Positions 1-6,651 of a stretch of DNA of 11,642 bases are shown here, in pieces. The translations under genes and the position numbers were made by a program. The DNA is taken from assembly GCA_002315535.1 (NCBI GenBank), contig DCHA01000035.1:36165-47806 (forward strand). The letters are read 5' to 3'. Positions within the stretch are counted from its first letter, which is position 1. The number at the start of each line of letters is the position of its first letter. Under the pieces are notes generated by a model. It saw nothing but the letters and a program-made list of their open reading frames with translations. It ran no database searches and was not told the origin of the DNA. The stretch is from Firmicutes bacterium UBA1764 (GTDB lineage: Bacteria > Bacillota > Clostridia > Peptostreptococcales > Anaerovoracaceae).

Positions 1-93
1 CTCGCAGGGGAAGAAAGATTCGCTACGCGTATCTTTCTTGATTTAACAAAGGCAAGTAAGGATGGCTTAATATATACCTTTATAAAAAGATAA
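1..93 (+). CDS. Possible 3' end of an upstream gene (30 codons and TAA)
   Basis: Frame 1 is open from the window edge to TAA at 91-93 and reads LAGEERFATRIF... to ...IYTFIKR. The other two + frames close by about position 44. The peptide shows no family motif I recognise, and 30 codons is too little to establish coding. A perfect 9-bp inverted repeat (AAGAAAGAT at 11-19, ATCTTTCTT at 31-39) lies inside it. No terminator follows before the structured non-coding region that begins near 112. The stretch could equally be non-coding sequence. Confidence 0.3.
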   Translation, partial: LAGEERFATRIFLDLTKASKDGLIYTFIKR

Positions 94-111
94 AATCTGA
101 CATAAGGGAAA

Positions 112-198
112 GGCTGTCCCAAGGCGGCCGGGCTGGTGCTGGCCGTCAGTTTAGGCCAAAGCACCAGCTATAATCCGGCCAGACTTGGCTAGACAGCC
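112..198. other. Long bulged hairpin (candidate structured RNA or palindromic element)
   Basis: Five nested complementary segments fold into one rod of 31 Watson-Crick pairs. From outside in they are 112-118 with 192-198 (GGCTGTC/GACAGCC), 119-123 with 184-188 (CCAAG/CTTGG), 126-131 with 175-180 (GGCCGG/CCGGCC), 132-140 with 160-168 (GCTGGTGCT/AGCACCAGC), and 141-144 with 154-157 (GGCC/GGCC). The loop is 145-153. Nearly all unpaired bases are on the 3' side: AA at 158-159, TATAAT at 169-174, AGA at 181-183 opposite GC at 124-125, and CTA at 189-191. No U-tract follows, so this is not an ordinary terminator. It is GC-rich compared with the A-rich array downstream. It could be a small structured RNA, a palindromic mobile element remnant, or part of a composite element with the hairpin and array that follow. 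Confidence 0.6.
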
Positions 199-199
199 C

Positions 200-225
200 C
201 CTTGCGGGCCCATAAGCCCGCAAGG
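200..225. other. Perfect 10-bp hairpin
   Basis: CCTTGCGGGC (200-209) and GCCCGCAAGG (216-225) are exact reverse complements around the six-base loop CCATAA. The hairpin begins two bases after the long bulged hairpin ends and eleven bases before the tandem array starts. Neither strand has a T-run after the stem, so intrinsic termination is unlikely. It is probably one module of the same composite non-coding element. Confidence 0.6.
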
Positions 226-236
226 AACTCAAGACT

Positions 237-570
237 GGCTCGCACAGAAGCAAACCTCTCCCAGCGAGCCAAATAAAAAACAAAAAGGCTCGCACAGAAG
301 CAAACCTCTCCCAGCGAGCCAAAATAAAATCAAAATGGCTCGCACAGAAGAAAAGTGCTCCCAGCGAGCCAGAATAAAAACAAAATGGCTCGCACAGAAG
401 TAAACCTCTCCCAGCGAGCCAAAATAAAATTAAAATGGCTCGCAGAGAAGCAAAACTCTCCCAGCAAGCCAAATAAAAATCAAAATGGCTCGCACAGAAG
501 CAAAACTCTCCCAGCGAGCCAAATATAATTTAAAATGGCTCGCACAGAAGAAAAGTGCTCCCAGCGAGCC
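237..570. repeat. Seven-copy 50-bp tandem array with a hairpin in each unit
   Basis: Seven 34-bp cores start at 237, 287, 337, 387, 437, 487 and 537, an exact 50-bp period. They are separated by six 16-bp A-rich linkers of the type AAAATAAAATCAAAAT. Each core begins GGCTCGC and ends GCGAGCC, so it is bounded by a 7-bp inverted repeat around a 20-base loop. Loop variants fall into groups: copies 1, 2 and 4 carry AAACCTCTC, copies 5 and 6 carry CAAAACTCTC, and copies 3 and 7 carry AAAAGTGCTC. Copy 5 departs from the consensus in one stem arm (GCAAGCC). The linkers are near-identical and too short for CRISPR spacers. Reading frames that run through the array on either strand show only the repeat and lack ribosome-binding sites. 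The function is unknown. Confidence 0.95.
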
Positions 571-615
571 AATATGACAATTGTGCAATTATTGACCCGG
601 AAAAATGAAACATGA

Positions 616-645
616 ATGGCATAAAGCCTTGAATTCGTGTATAAT
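616..645 (+). promoter_or_regulatory. Probable sigmaA-type promoter for the signalling operon
   Basis: A perfect -10 hexamer TATAAT lies at 640-645. An ATGGCA element (616-621, four of six matches to TTGACA) is 18 bases upstream. Transcription would start near 652, giving an untranslated leader of about 40 bases before the ATG at 693. The -35 match is imperfect. A better-looking TTGACC at 592-597 has no -10 at a usable distance. This is the only good promoter seen between the repeat array and the STAS gene. Confidence 0.5.
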
Positions 646-692
646 AAAGTATCAAGGTAAAATAATAACGGCACGAACAAAAAGGTGTATTT

Positions 693-995
693 ATGGATAT
701 TAAACTTATTAACAGAGATACTCAGGGCGAGCTGCTTTTCATAGGAAAGCTTGACTCCCAGAGCGCTCCGGAGGCACAGAGAATCGTTGATTCTGTTGTT
801 CCCAGATTCAAGACAATCATTCTCAATCTTTCCCAGCTTGAGTATTCCTCAAGTGCAGGTCTTAGATTGATTTTAAAGCTTCAGGTCGACATGAATAAAA
901 AGGGCGGCGAGCTTTATGTAAGAGGTGCAAACAAAACTGTAATGGAGGTTTTTGAACTTACAGGTTCCGCATCTTTCTTGACGTTTATTAAATAA
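693..995 (+). CDS. STAS-domain anti-sigma factor antagonist (SpoIIAA/RsbV-like)
   Basis: This is a 100-residue single-domain STAS protein, the usual length for the SpoIIAA/RsbV family. In that family the unphosphorylated form binds an anti-sigma kinase and releases its partner, and phosphorylation by the kinase switches it off. Family features seen are GKLDSQSAPEAQ (residues 18-29), a hydrophobic strand (IILNLSQLEY, 42-51), the phosphosite loop SSSAGLRLI (52-60), and the C-terminal VFELTGSASFL. Aligned with B. subtilis SpoIIAA and RsbV, where the phosphoserine follows Asp in D-S-S/T-G, the predicted phosphosite is Ser54. The Asp is Ser53 here and the base before Gly is Ala55. The start has AAAGGTG at 681-687. 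The gene heads a run of two PP2C phosphatases, one bearing a HATPase domain. It is followed at once by a terminator, so it may be made in excess over the downstream proteins. Whether it controls a sigma factor or another partner cannot be told here. Confidence 0.93.
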   Translation: MDIKLINRDTQGELLFIGKLDSQSAPEAQRIVDSVVPRFKTIILNLSQLEYSSSAGLRLILKLQVDMNKKGGELYVRGANKTVMEVFELTGSASFLTFIK

Positions 996-1004
996 GAAAT
1001 ACCT

Positions 1005-1033
1005 GCCGGGCCTTAGGTCCGGCTTTTTGTTTT
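1005..1033 (+). terminator. Intrinsic terminator between the STAS and phosphatase genes
   Basis: GCCGGGCC (1005-1012) pairs with GGTCCGGC (1016-1023) around a TTA loop, eight pairs including one G-U. TTTTTGTTTT follows at 1024-1033. It lies ten bases after the STAS stop codon, and the U-tract ends only ten bases before the ATG of the next gene. Because no promoter fits between the terminator and that ATG, it probably acts as a partial terminator within the operon and sets a high ratio of STAS protein to phosphatase. I found no competing antiterminator in the sequence just upstream. Confidence 0.85.
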
Positions 1034-1043
1034 AATACCAAAA

Positions 1044-3464
1044 ATGAAACTCACACTTGAAAGAGCATACTACAAGGATGCTCCGCTAAAAAAGAAAATA
1101 TTAATTGTAGTCTTTTGCTCGGTGATATATTTTGTCATCAGGTATCTTTTTGACGCGCCACTTATTTCGCTGACACTCGGAAAGATTTCGCCTTCCAAGG
1201 CCTTAAACCCCATATTTGGCATTCTTTTCGGCTGGCCCGGTGTAATATCCGTATGCATAGGAACCTTCGCAAGATTGTGCCTGTTTCCGTCTGAGGTTAT
1301 ACTGCAGTACCTGCCGCAGGTAATCAGCTCCGGCATCATGTCGGCAGCGGCATACATCGTCTTTCATCAGATGAGCTCCGGCGAAAAGAAGATCTATATT
1401 CTTAACAACTATGTCCGTGTATTCAGGTACACCGCAGCGACCATTTCCGGCGCTATTGCGGGCGTAGCATTCACATTTCTTATCGACGTAATCAGCATTC
1501 CATCCAGCATCCTGTACGAGTTATACCTTGTTCCGGGAATGCTGCTCGATGCTATTGATATGGGCATGATACTCGGTATGCCTTTATTTATTCATTTGTC
1601 TCGCACGAACAAGCTCGTCAAGGATTCATTGGGACAAGCAAAGGGACTTTCTACGACTGAAAGAATTGTATTGATTTTCGGCGTAATGGAGATTGTAATA
1701 TTCATCTTTGTTGTGTTCAAGGAATACTTCACATCCTTTACAGAAACCACATTTACATATCTGATCAGCTCGTATACCATTGCGGCAATCACAGATAACA
1801 TTCTGCTCGTAATGATGCTCTTTATTATTTTCAGTTCGTACAATAAAGAAGCAATCCTGCGCGCCGCAGAAAAGTTTGGATTTTTCCTTCTTCTTGCCGG
1901 AGTTGTCTACGGCGTCAGAATCATAGTTAACGAAAGAATATTGATGCACTCTGTTATCGCATCAGTAAATATGATTGAAGGAATCACAATCATTCTAATT
2001 TGCGCGGTAGTAGTTTTCGGCTTAATGCTTGACAGGCACACAATTACCAAACAGTCAGTCCTGTTTTTTTCATTGGTTCTTTTGCTTGGACTTATTTGCG
2101 CCGCAGATTTGTCGGTAACAGCTTATAGTGTTATAACCAATGAACTGCCTTTGGCGGCCTTCTTTGATTTTATTAGTACGATATTATATGGTGCGTATTT
2201 GATAATAGCACTGGAATATGCTTTCGAGACAATAAATGTCTCAAATGAAAAACAGAGGCCCCCACGTCTCGTCTGGATGGTAACGGTAACTATTTTTACC
2301 GGAGCATACTTCCTTAATTCATGGTTGGATGTTTCGTGGATTTCAATTGTTTATCTGTGTAGCGCTATACTTGCTTTAGGCTGGTTTTCCTGGTACGTTA
2401 ACAAACATTCTGATAACAAATATGAAACGATATCCCTTATTTCATTAATCGTGCTCAGTATGATTGTAAGCGTAATAGAGAGAAGTGTTGAAGGCCTGTA
2501 TGTATATACTGCAGGCGGTCTTTGCGGTCTTTTCCTTTGCTTCGCCAATATTTATGTAAAAAGAAGCAACAGCCTGTCTGCGACTCAGGCTGACCTTGAG
2601 CTTGCATCATCAATACAGCTGAACATGCTTCCAACCAATTTCAATTTGCCGGAGCTTGACACCATCGACCTGTATGCTTCGATGCGCCCCGCAAAGGACG
2701 TCGGAGGAGACTTTTATGATTTCTACAGAATCAGCAGAAAGCACATCGCCTTCGTAGTTGCAGACGTGTCCGGTAAAGGCCCGTCCGGAGCGATGATGAT
2801 GATGAGGGCAATCACCAGCATTAAAAACTTCGCAAGAGCAGGTCTTCCTGTCGACAGACTGATGGAGATGGCTTCGAATAATATAAACGATCATAACGAT
2901 GAAATGCTGTTTGTTACTGCATGGATGGGTATTCTTAATCTTGAAACGGGCAAGCTCGTGTTCGTAAATGCAGGGCATACTCCTCCTGTGCTAAAGCATG
3001 CCGATGGCAGCGTAGAAGAAATATTTACAAAGCCTGATATGATTATGGGCTTTTTCCCTAATGCTAAGTACACAAAGCAGACAATGACACTGCAGCCCGG
3101 TGATAGCATTTATTTGTACACCGACGGAATAACAGAAGCATTCAGCGACGCAAACGAACAGTTCGGTGTTGAGCGACTTAAGAAGGTATTGTCTTTGGAA
3201 TACGAAAGCTCCATGGAGCTTTGTAAAAAGGTTGTAAGCAGTGTTGATGAATTCGTTGGCGCTGCAACTCAGTTCGATGATATGACCATGCTTGCGATTA
3301 AATACAAGGGTCCGAATGATCATCTGACAGAGAATTATCTTTATGATAAGTTCGAGAGCTCTAATGACGTTTTAGATGAGGACACTACAGAACCTGTTTT
3401 TCGGGGACTTATCGCATTTGAAGAATCAAGAAATGATGAACCTATAGAAATAGAGCTTATTTAA
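1044..3464 (+). CDS. Polytopic membrane SpoIIE-type PP2C phosphatase (RsbU/SpoIIE-like)
   Basis: This 806-residue protein should dephosphorylate STAS anti-anti-sigma proteins in response to a membrane signal. Residues about 15-500 hold roughly 14 hydrophobic segments, including FGILFGWPGV near residue 60, slightly reminiscent of transporter S-component folds. A helical linker (DLELASSIQLNMLP, from 517) leads into the PP2C domain, about 517-755. The metal-binding motifs are intact: VGGDFYDF (Asp556), VADVSGKG (Asp574), YTDGITEA (Asp694) and QFDDMT (Asp745/Asp746). A tail of about 50 residues ends in EPIEIELI. The ATG at 1044 is supported by alignment with the next gene, whose N-terminus matches in layout (MK..., KK..., FGILFGW). 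No Shine-Dalgarno sequence is visible, and a terminator hairpin lies just upstream, so expression may be low. The downstream paralogue is most similar through the PP2C domain and diverges in the membrane part, suggesting tandem duplication with separate inputs. The ligand or signal is unknown. Confidence 0.93.
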   Translation: MKLTLERAYYKDAPLKKKILIVVFCSVIYFVIRYLFDAPLISLTLGKISPSKALNPIFGILFGWPGVISVCIGTFARLCLFPSEVILQYLPQVISSGIMSAAAYIVFHQMSSGEKKIYILNNYVRVFRYTAATISGAIAGVAFTFLIDVISIPSSILYELYLVPGMLLDAIDMGMILGMPLFIHLSRTNKLVKDSLGQAKGLSTTERIVLIFGVMEIVIFIFVVFKEYFTSFTETTFTYLISSYTIAAITDNILLVMMLFIIFSSYNKEAILRAAEKFGFFLLLAGVVYGVRIIVNERILMHSVIASVNMIEGITIILICAVVVFGLMLDRHTITKQSVLFFSLVLLLGLICAADLSVTAYSVITNELPLAAFFDFISTILYGAYLIIALEYAFETINVSNEKQRPPRLVWMVTVTIFTGAYFLNSWLDVSWISIVYLCSAILALGWFSWYVNKHSDNKYETISLISLIVLSMIVSVIERSVEGLYVYTAGGLCGLFLCFANIYVKRSNSLSATQADLELASSIQLNMLPTNFNLPELDTIDLYASMRPAKDVGGDFYDFYRISRKHIAFVVADVSGKGPSGAMMMMRAITSIKNFARAGLPVDRLMEMASNNINDHNDEMLFVTAWMGILNLETGKLVFVNAGHTPPVLKHADGSVEEIFTKPDMIMGFFPNAKYTKQTMTLQPGDSIYLYTDGITEAFSDANEQFGVERLKKVLSLEYESSMELCKKVVSSVDEFVGAATQFDDMTMLAIKYKGPNDHLTENYLYDKFESSNDVLDEDTTEPVFRGLIAFEESRNDEPIEIELI

Positions 3465-3484
3465 CCATAGTAAAGCAGACCATA

Positions 3485-6400
3485 ATGAAAGTAGTTAATC
3501 CCAGATTTTACAGCTTGTCAAAAAAGACAAAATTATATCTTGTCCTTTTCTGTATAGGATCATATTTTATTTGTGACTATATTACGAATGGCGTTTTCTC
3601 ATTGTACACAATGGGATATTTTCCTGTGGAGAAAGCTTTCGCGGTAGTATTCGGCATTCTGTTTGGATGGGTAGGCGTTGGCACAAGCTATATTGCGGCA
3701 GTGCTTTGTGATATTTTGGTTTACGTGACAAGCGGTGGTCTGTCTTTTGGCGGCCCGATAGTGATCAAGATAATGCTCTTATCTGTTGAGGATGCGCTGT
3801 TATCCATCTGCGCATTTTACATCTGGGGTCTTCTCAATAGACGCTATAACACCAGCGAAATAGACAGCTACAAAAAAGTTTACAAGTTTATCGCTGTGTC
3901 TGCCGGAGCAAGCATAATATCAGGACTTTACTATTTGGTAATATGTGCGTTTTATAATTATACCTTCAGTGAAGTATCATATATTTTCACAAGGTTTTTA
4001 TCTGTGTTTGAGATGTCCGTAATGGCGGGCCTTCCGCTTATGGTTCTGGTTCCAAGACTTGGAAGCAGAGTGGTTATGAAGCGCAAGGGTAAGATTACAT
4101 TACTTGAGACAGAAAAGATAGTCTTATTACTTTTCCCAATAGAAGTATTTATTTTCGCATTTTTCGTTCTCAGATATCTTATCAACAGCAGTACAATAGA
4201 CACCCTTACTCTGTACAGCAGCTTTGAATCAATGCTGTGCGAAGAGTTTTTATTTATTGTTCTTGTCGTTTTGTTTTCGGCAAGCTCCGGACGCAACAGC
4301 AGTGCACTAAAGCTGGTTCAGAAAATCAGCTTTGTAATTATGAGTCTGTGTGTTGTTGGCGGAATAATACTTATTAAACGATTCGAGCTTCTATCTGTAA
4401 ATATTGCAAGCTCCGTAAATGTTATTTTGTACGTTTGCGATCTTGCGGTATGCGCGATAATGGTTCTTGCGAATATATTGGATCAGCAAAAGCAAACTCA
4501 GCAGGGCGTACTCTTTTTCATGCTGGTATCGGTGCACTGTGTATCGCTTGCAGGCTATGCAGCCGGAACAATCAACCTCGGGCTTGGTGGGTCAGAGGAA
4601 TTTGATGCTATGCTGCATCTGCTGATGAGCATAATGGATTTTGTTATGCTGAGTGTGATTATACGCTTCGATTTCAGCGTCCTTGGTATAGTAAAAAAAC
4701 AGTACCGCAGAGCAAAGCTCTGTTTGAATATTGATTTTCTCCTCTATATTCTTTCCTGCTTTATCGAAGTAGCAGTGCCTGAATTAAGCTTTCTCTCATA
4801 CTTAACATGGTGGACGGCATGCTTAATAATGACTGTAATTATTCTTAGGGAAGGGCGCACTGTCTTCATGAAGGCCGTGCTTTTAGGCCTGACACTGCTC
4901 GGAACCATCTTTGAATTGCTGAAGTTTTTAAATGTCAGCTTCCTTGTAGCGCCTATAGGGGATCTGTGCGGAATTATTATGGTCTTCGAGGGAATGTATG
5001 TCGGCAGAAGTAACAGCCTTTCCGAAACTGAAAAGGATCTTAGCTTTGCATCATCAGTTCAGCTGAGCATGCTGCCAAGGGACTTCGCACTTGAGAATTT
5101 CAGGAATCTGGATCTATATGCATCGATGCGCTCTGCGAAAGAGGTTGGCGGAGATTTCTATGATTTCTATAAGGTTAGTCCGAAGCATATCGTATTTGTA
5201 GTCGCTGACGTTTCCGGAAAGGGTACTCCGGGCGCAATGATGATGATGAGAGCGATTACAGCAATTAAGAACTTCGCAATGGCGGGCTTCCCCGTAGACA
5301 AGATAATGCAGATGGCGTCTGACAATATCAACGAGCACAACAATGCGATGCTCTTTGTTACCGCGTGGATGGGTCTGCTGAATGTCGAGACAGGTAAGCT
5401 TCGCTTTGTAAATGCAGGGCACAACCCACCTATTATCAGACATGCTGACCGGAGCACCGAAGAGCTTAAGACTACTCCGGATCCTGTTATGGGATTTTTC
5501 CCCGGCAATAAATATACCAAGCAAACTATTTTCTTAAAGCCCGGAGACACGCTCTTCCTGTACACAGATGGCGTCACCGAAGCTTTCAACGAGCATGATG
5601 AACAGTATGGTATGGCAAGGCTTCACATGGCCCTGGGTGCTGAATACGCTGATTCTAAAGAGCTTTGCCTTGGCGTAACATCAAGCGTAGACGGCTTTGT
5701 AGGCGAGGCCGATCAGTTTGACGATATGACCATGCTCGCAATTCAGTTTAAGTACAACAGAACTGAAGAGGCATGCGAGGAGGCCTCTGTGCTTAATGCC
5801 GCAAGCACAATTGCATTTGAAGAATATGACGGTGCGCTGTCAGGTTTGACCGAGGTACACAGCACAGAAGCTCCGATAGAGATTGAGATTATTAAGCCTG
5901 ACTCATTTAATTTCGGAGAGGGCCAAAGCTTTGCAGAGATTATTGCGGGCGCTGAGGGAATCGATATCAGTGATGAGGAGGATGACGCTGCTGTTGATTT
6001 CGGAGCTGTACGCTTCGAGGAAATCAGCGAGCTGCCAAGTGATATTCACTTCGAGGAAATCGCTCTGGACGCTGATGAAATCGTGCTTGACGAAGAGACC
6101 GCAGAGCCTGCTCTAATCGAGCTTGATGAAGAAGTGGCCGCACCGCTTGAGATTGAATTAGATGAGAGCGGTTTCGCTCCGGCAGCAGAAAAGATCAGAA
6201 GAAAGCTCGCCGAAAACGTTGCCTTTGAAAAGCTTATTGAGTCTGTCGCAAGCAAGACCAAGGTAGCTGAAATTACATATGAGATTGATGACTTTGCGAT
6301 GGCCGCAGGCGCCAGCCTTGACCAGCTCAGCGTCATAGACATTTGCTTCGACGAAGTATTCAGTAACGTTGCGAACTACGCGTACGATGGCGAGGCAGGA

Positions 6401-6640
6401 CCTTGCAGAATAACATTAAAGAGACTGAAGGGCCCAAATGGAATCGCTTTGGTTATCTCAGACTCCGGCATCCCGTACAATCCGCTTACAAAGGCCGATC
6501 CGAGTATGGAAAGATCGCTTGAGGAAAGAACGCTCGGCGGCGTCGGAATCTTTATGGTTAAAAAATATATGGATGATGTTCGCTATGAATATAGCGATAA
6601 TGAAAATCGTTTAACACTTGTTAAATTCTTTGAAGAGTAA
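3485..6640 (+). CDS. Membrane PP2C phosphatase fused to an RsbW/SpoIIAB-like HATPase domain
   Basis: This 1051-residue protein combines two opposing activities of a partner switch. Residues about 15-500 are polytopic membrane. The PP2C/SpoIIE domain (about 520-755) has intact motifs VGGDFYDF (Asp557), VADVSGKG (Asp575), YTDGVTEA (Asp695) and QFDDMT (Asp746/Asp747). An acidic linker of about 150 residues follows (757-905), with repeated short segments such as APIEIEII (796-803), PALIELDEE (875-883) and APLEIELDES (886-895). Residues about 907-1051 are a GHKL ATPase of anti-sigma-factor type: N-box FDEVFSNVANYAY with Glu957 and Asn961, G1 box DSGIPYNP (993-1000), and G2 box GGVGIFMVKKYMDDV from 1018. 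All nucleotide-binding motifs look functional. By family knowledge this domain would phosphorylate or sequester the STAS protein encoded upstream. The gene starts 20 bases after its paralogue ends and again lacks a clear Shine-Dalgarno site. Whether the HATPase is a true protein kinase or only a binding module needs biochemistry. Confidence 0.93.
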   Translation: MKVVNPRFYSLSKKTKLYLVLFCIGSYFICDYITNGVFSLYTMGYFPVEKAFAVVFGILFGWVGVGTSYIAAVLCDILVYVTSGGLSFGGPIVIKIMLLSVEDALLSICAFYIWGLLNRRYNTSEIDSYKKVYKFIAVSAGASIISGLYYLVICAFYNYTFSEVSYIFTRFLSVFEMSVMAGLPLMVLVPRLGSRVVMKRKGKITLLETEKIVLLLFPIEVFIFAFFVLRYLINSSTIDTLTLYSSFESMLCEEFLFIVLVVLFSASSGRNSSALKLVQKISFVIMSLCVVGGIILIKRFELLSVNIASSVNVILYVCDLAVCAIMVLANILDQQKQTQQGVLFFMLVSVHCVSLAGYAAGTINLGLGGSEEFDAMLHLLMSIMDFVMLSVIIRFDFSVLGIVKKQYRRAKLCLNIDFLLYILSCFIEVAVPELSFLSYLTWWTACLIMTVIILREGRTVFMKAVLLGLTLLGTIFELLKFLNVSFLVAPIGDLCGIIMVFEGMYVGRSNSLSETEKDLSFASSVQLSMLPRDFALENFRNLDLYASMRSAKEVGGDFYDFYKVSPKHIVFVVADVSGKGTPGAMMMMRAITAIKNFAMAGFPVDKIMQMASDNINEHNNAMLFVTAWMGLLNVETGKLRFVNAGHNPPIIRHADRSTEELKTTPDPVMGFFPGNKYTKQTIFLKPGDTLFLYTDGVTEAFNEHDEQYGMARLHMALGAEYADSKELCLGVTSSVDGFVGEADQFDDMTMLAIQFKYNRTEEACEEASVLNAASTIAFEEYDGALSGLTEVHSTEAPIEIEIIKPDSFNFGEGQSFAEIIAGAEGIDISDEEDDAAVDFGAVRFEEISELPSDIHFEEIALDADEIVLDEETAEPALIELDEEVAAPLEIELDESGFAPAAEKIRRKLAENVAFEKLIESVASKTKVAEITYEIDDFAMAAGASLDQLSVIDICFDEVFSNVANYAYDGEAGPCRITLKRLKGPNGIALVISDSGIPYNPLTKADPSMERSLEERTLGGVGIFMVKKYMDDVRYEYSDNENRLTLVKFFEE

Positions 6641-6651
6641 AGGAGCAGCTT

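Noticed and set aside
11..39. Intrinsic terminator from the AAGAAAGAT/ATCTTTCTT inverted repeat
   Set aside because: The stem is AT-rich, the 11-base loop is large, and no T-run follows on either strand.
169..174. TATAAT in the long hairpin as a -10 element
   Set aside because: It lies in a bulge of the hairpin, and the sequence 17 bases upstream (TCAGTT) is a poor -35. No gene begins in the array beyond.
112..198. Integron attC site
   Set aside because: The one-sided bulges are suggestive, but I see no recognisable conserved attC ends, no cassette ORF arrangement and no integrase.
237..570. CRISPR array
   Set aside because: The 16-bp linkers are near-identical A-rich sequence rather than unique spacers, the cores vary more than CRISPR repeats do, and no cas gene is present.
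592..625. Promoter using TTGACC at 592-597
   Set aside because: No -10-like hexamer lies 16-19 bases downstream. The TATAAT at 640-645 is too far away to pair with it.
146..680. Protein-coding ORFs through the repeat array (minus strand 146-472 and 480-680, plus strand 185-403)
   Set aside because: They simply translate the 50-bp unit in shifting frames, have no ribosome-binding sites, and look like unselected sequence.
2610..2978. Minus-strand ORFs inside the phosphatase genes, such as 2610-2978, 5114-5524 and 5167-5589
   Set aside because: They are shadows of the conserved PP2C coding sequence. The plus-strand frame carries all the family motifs.
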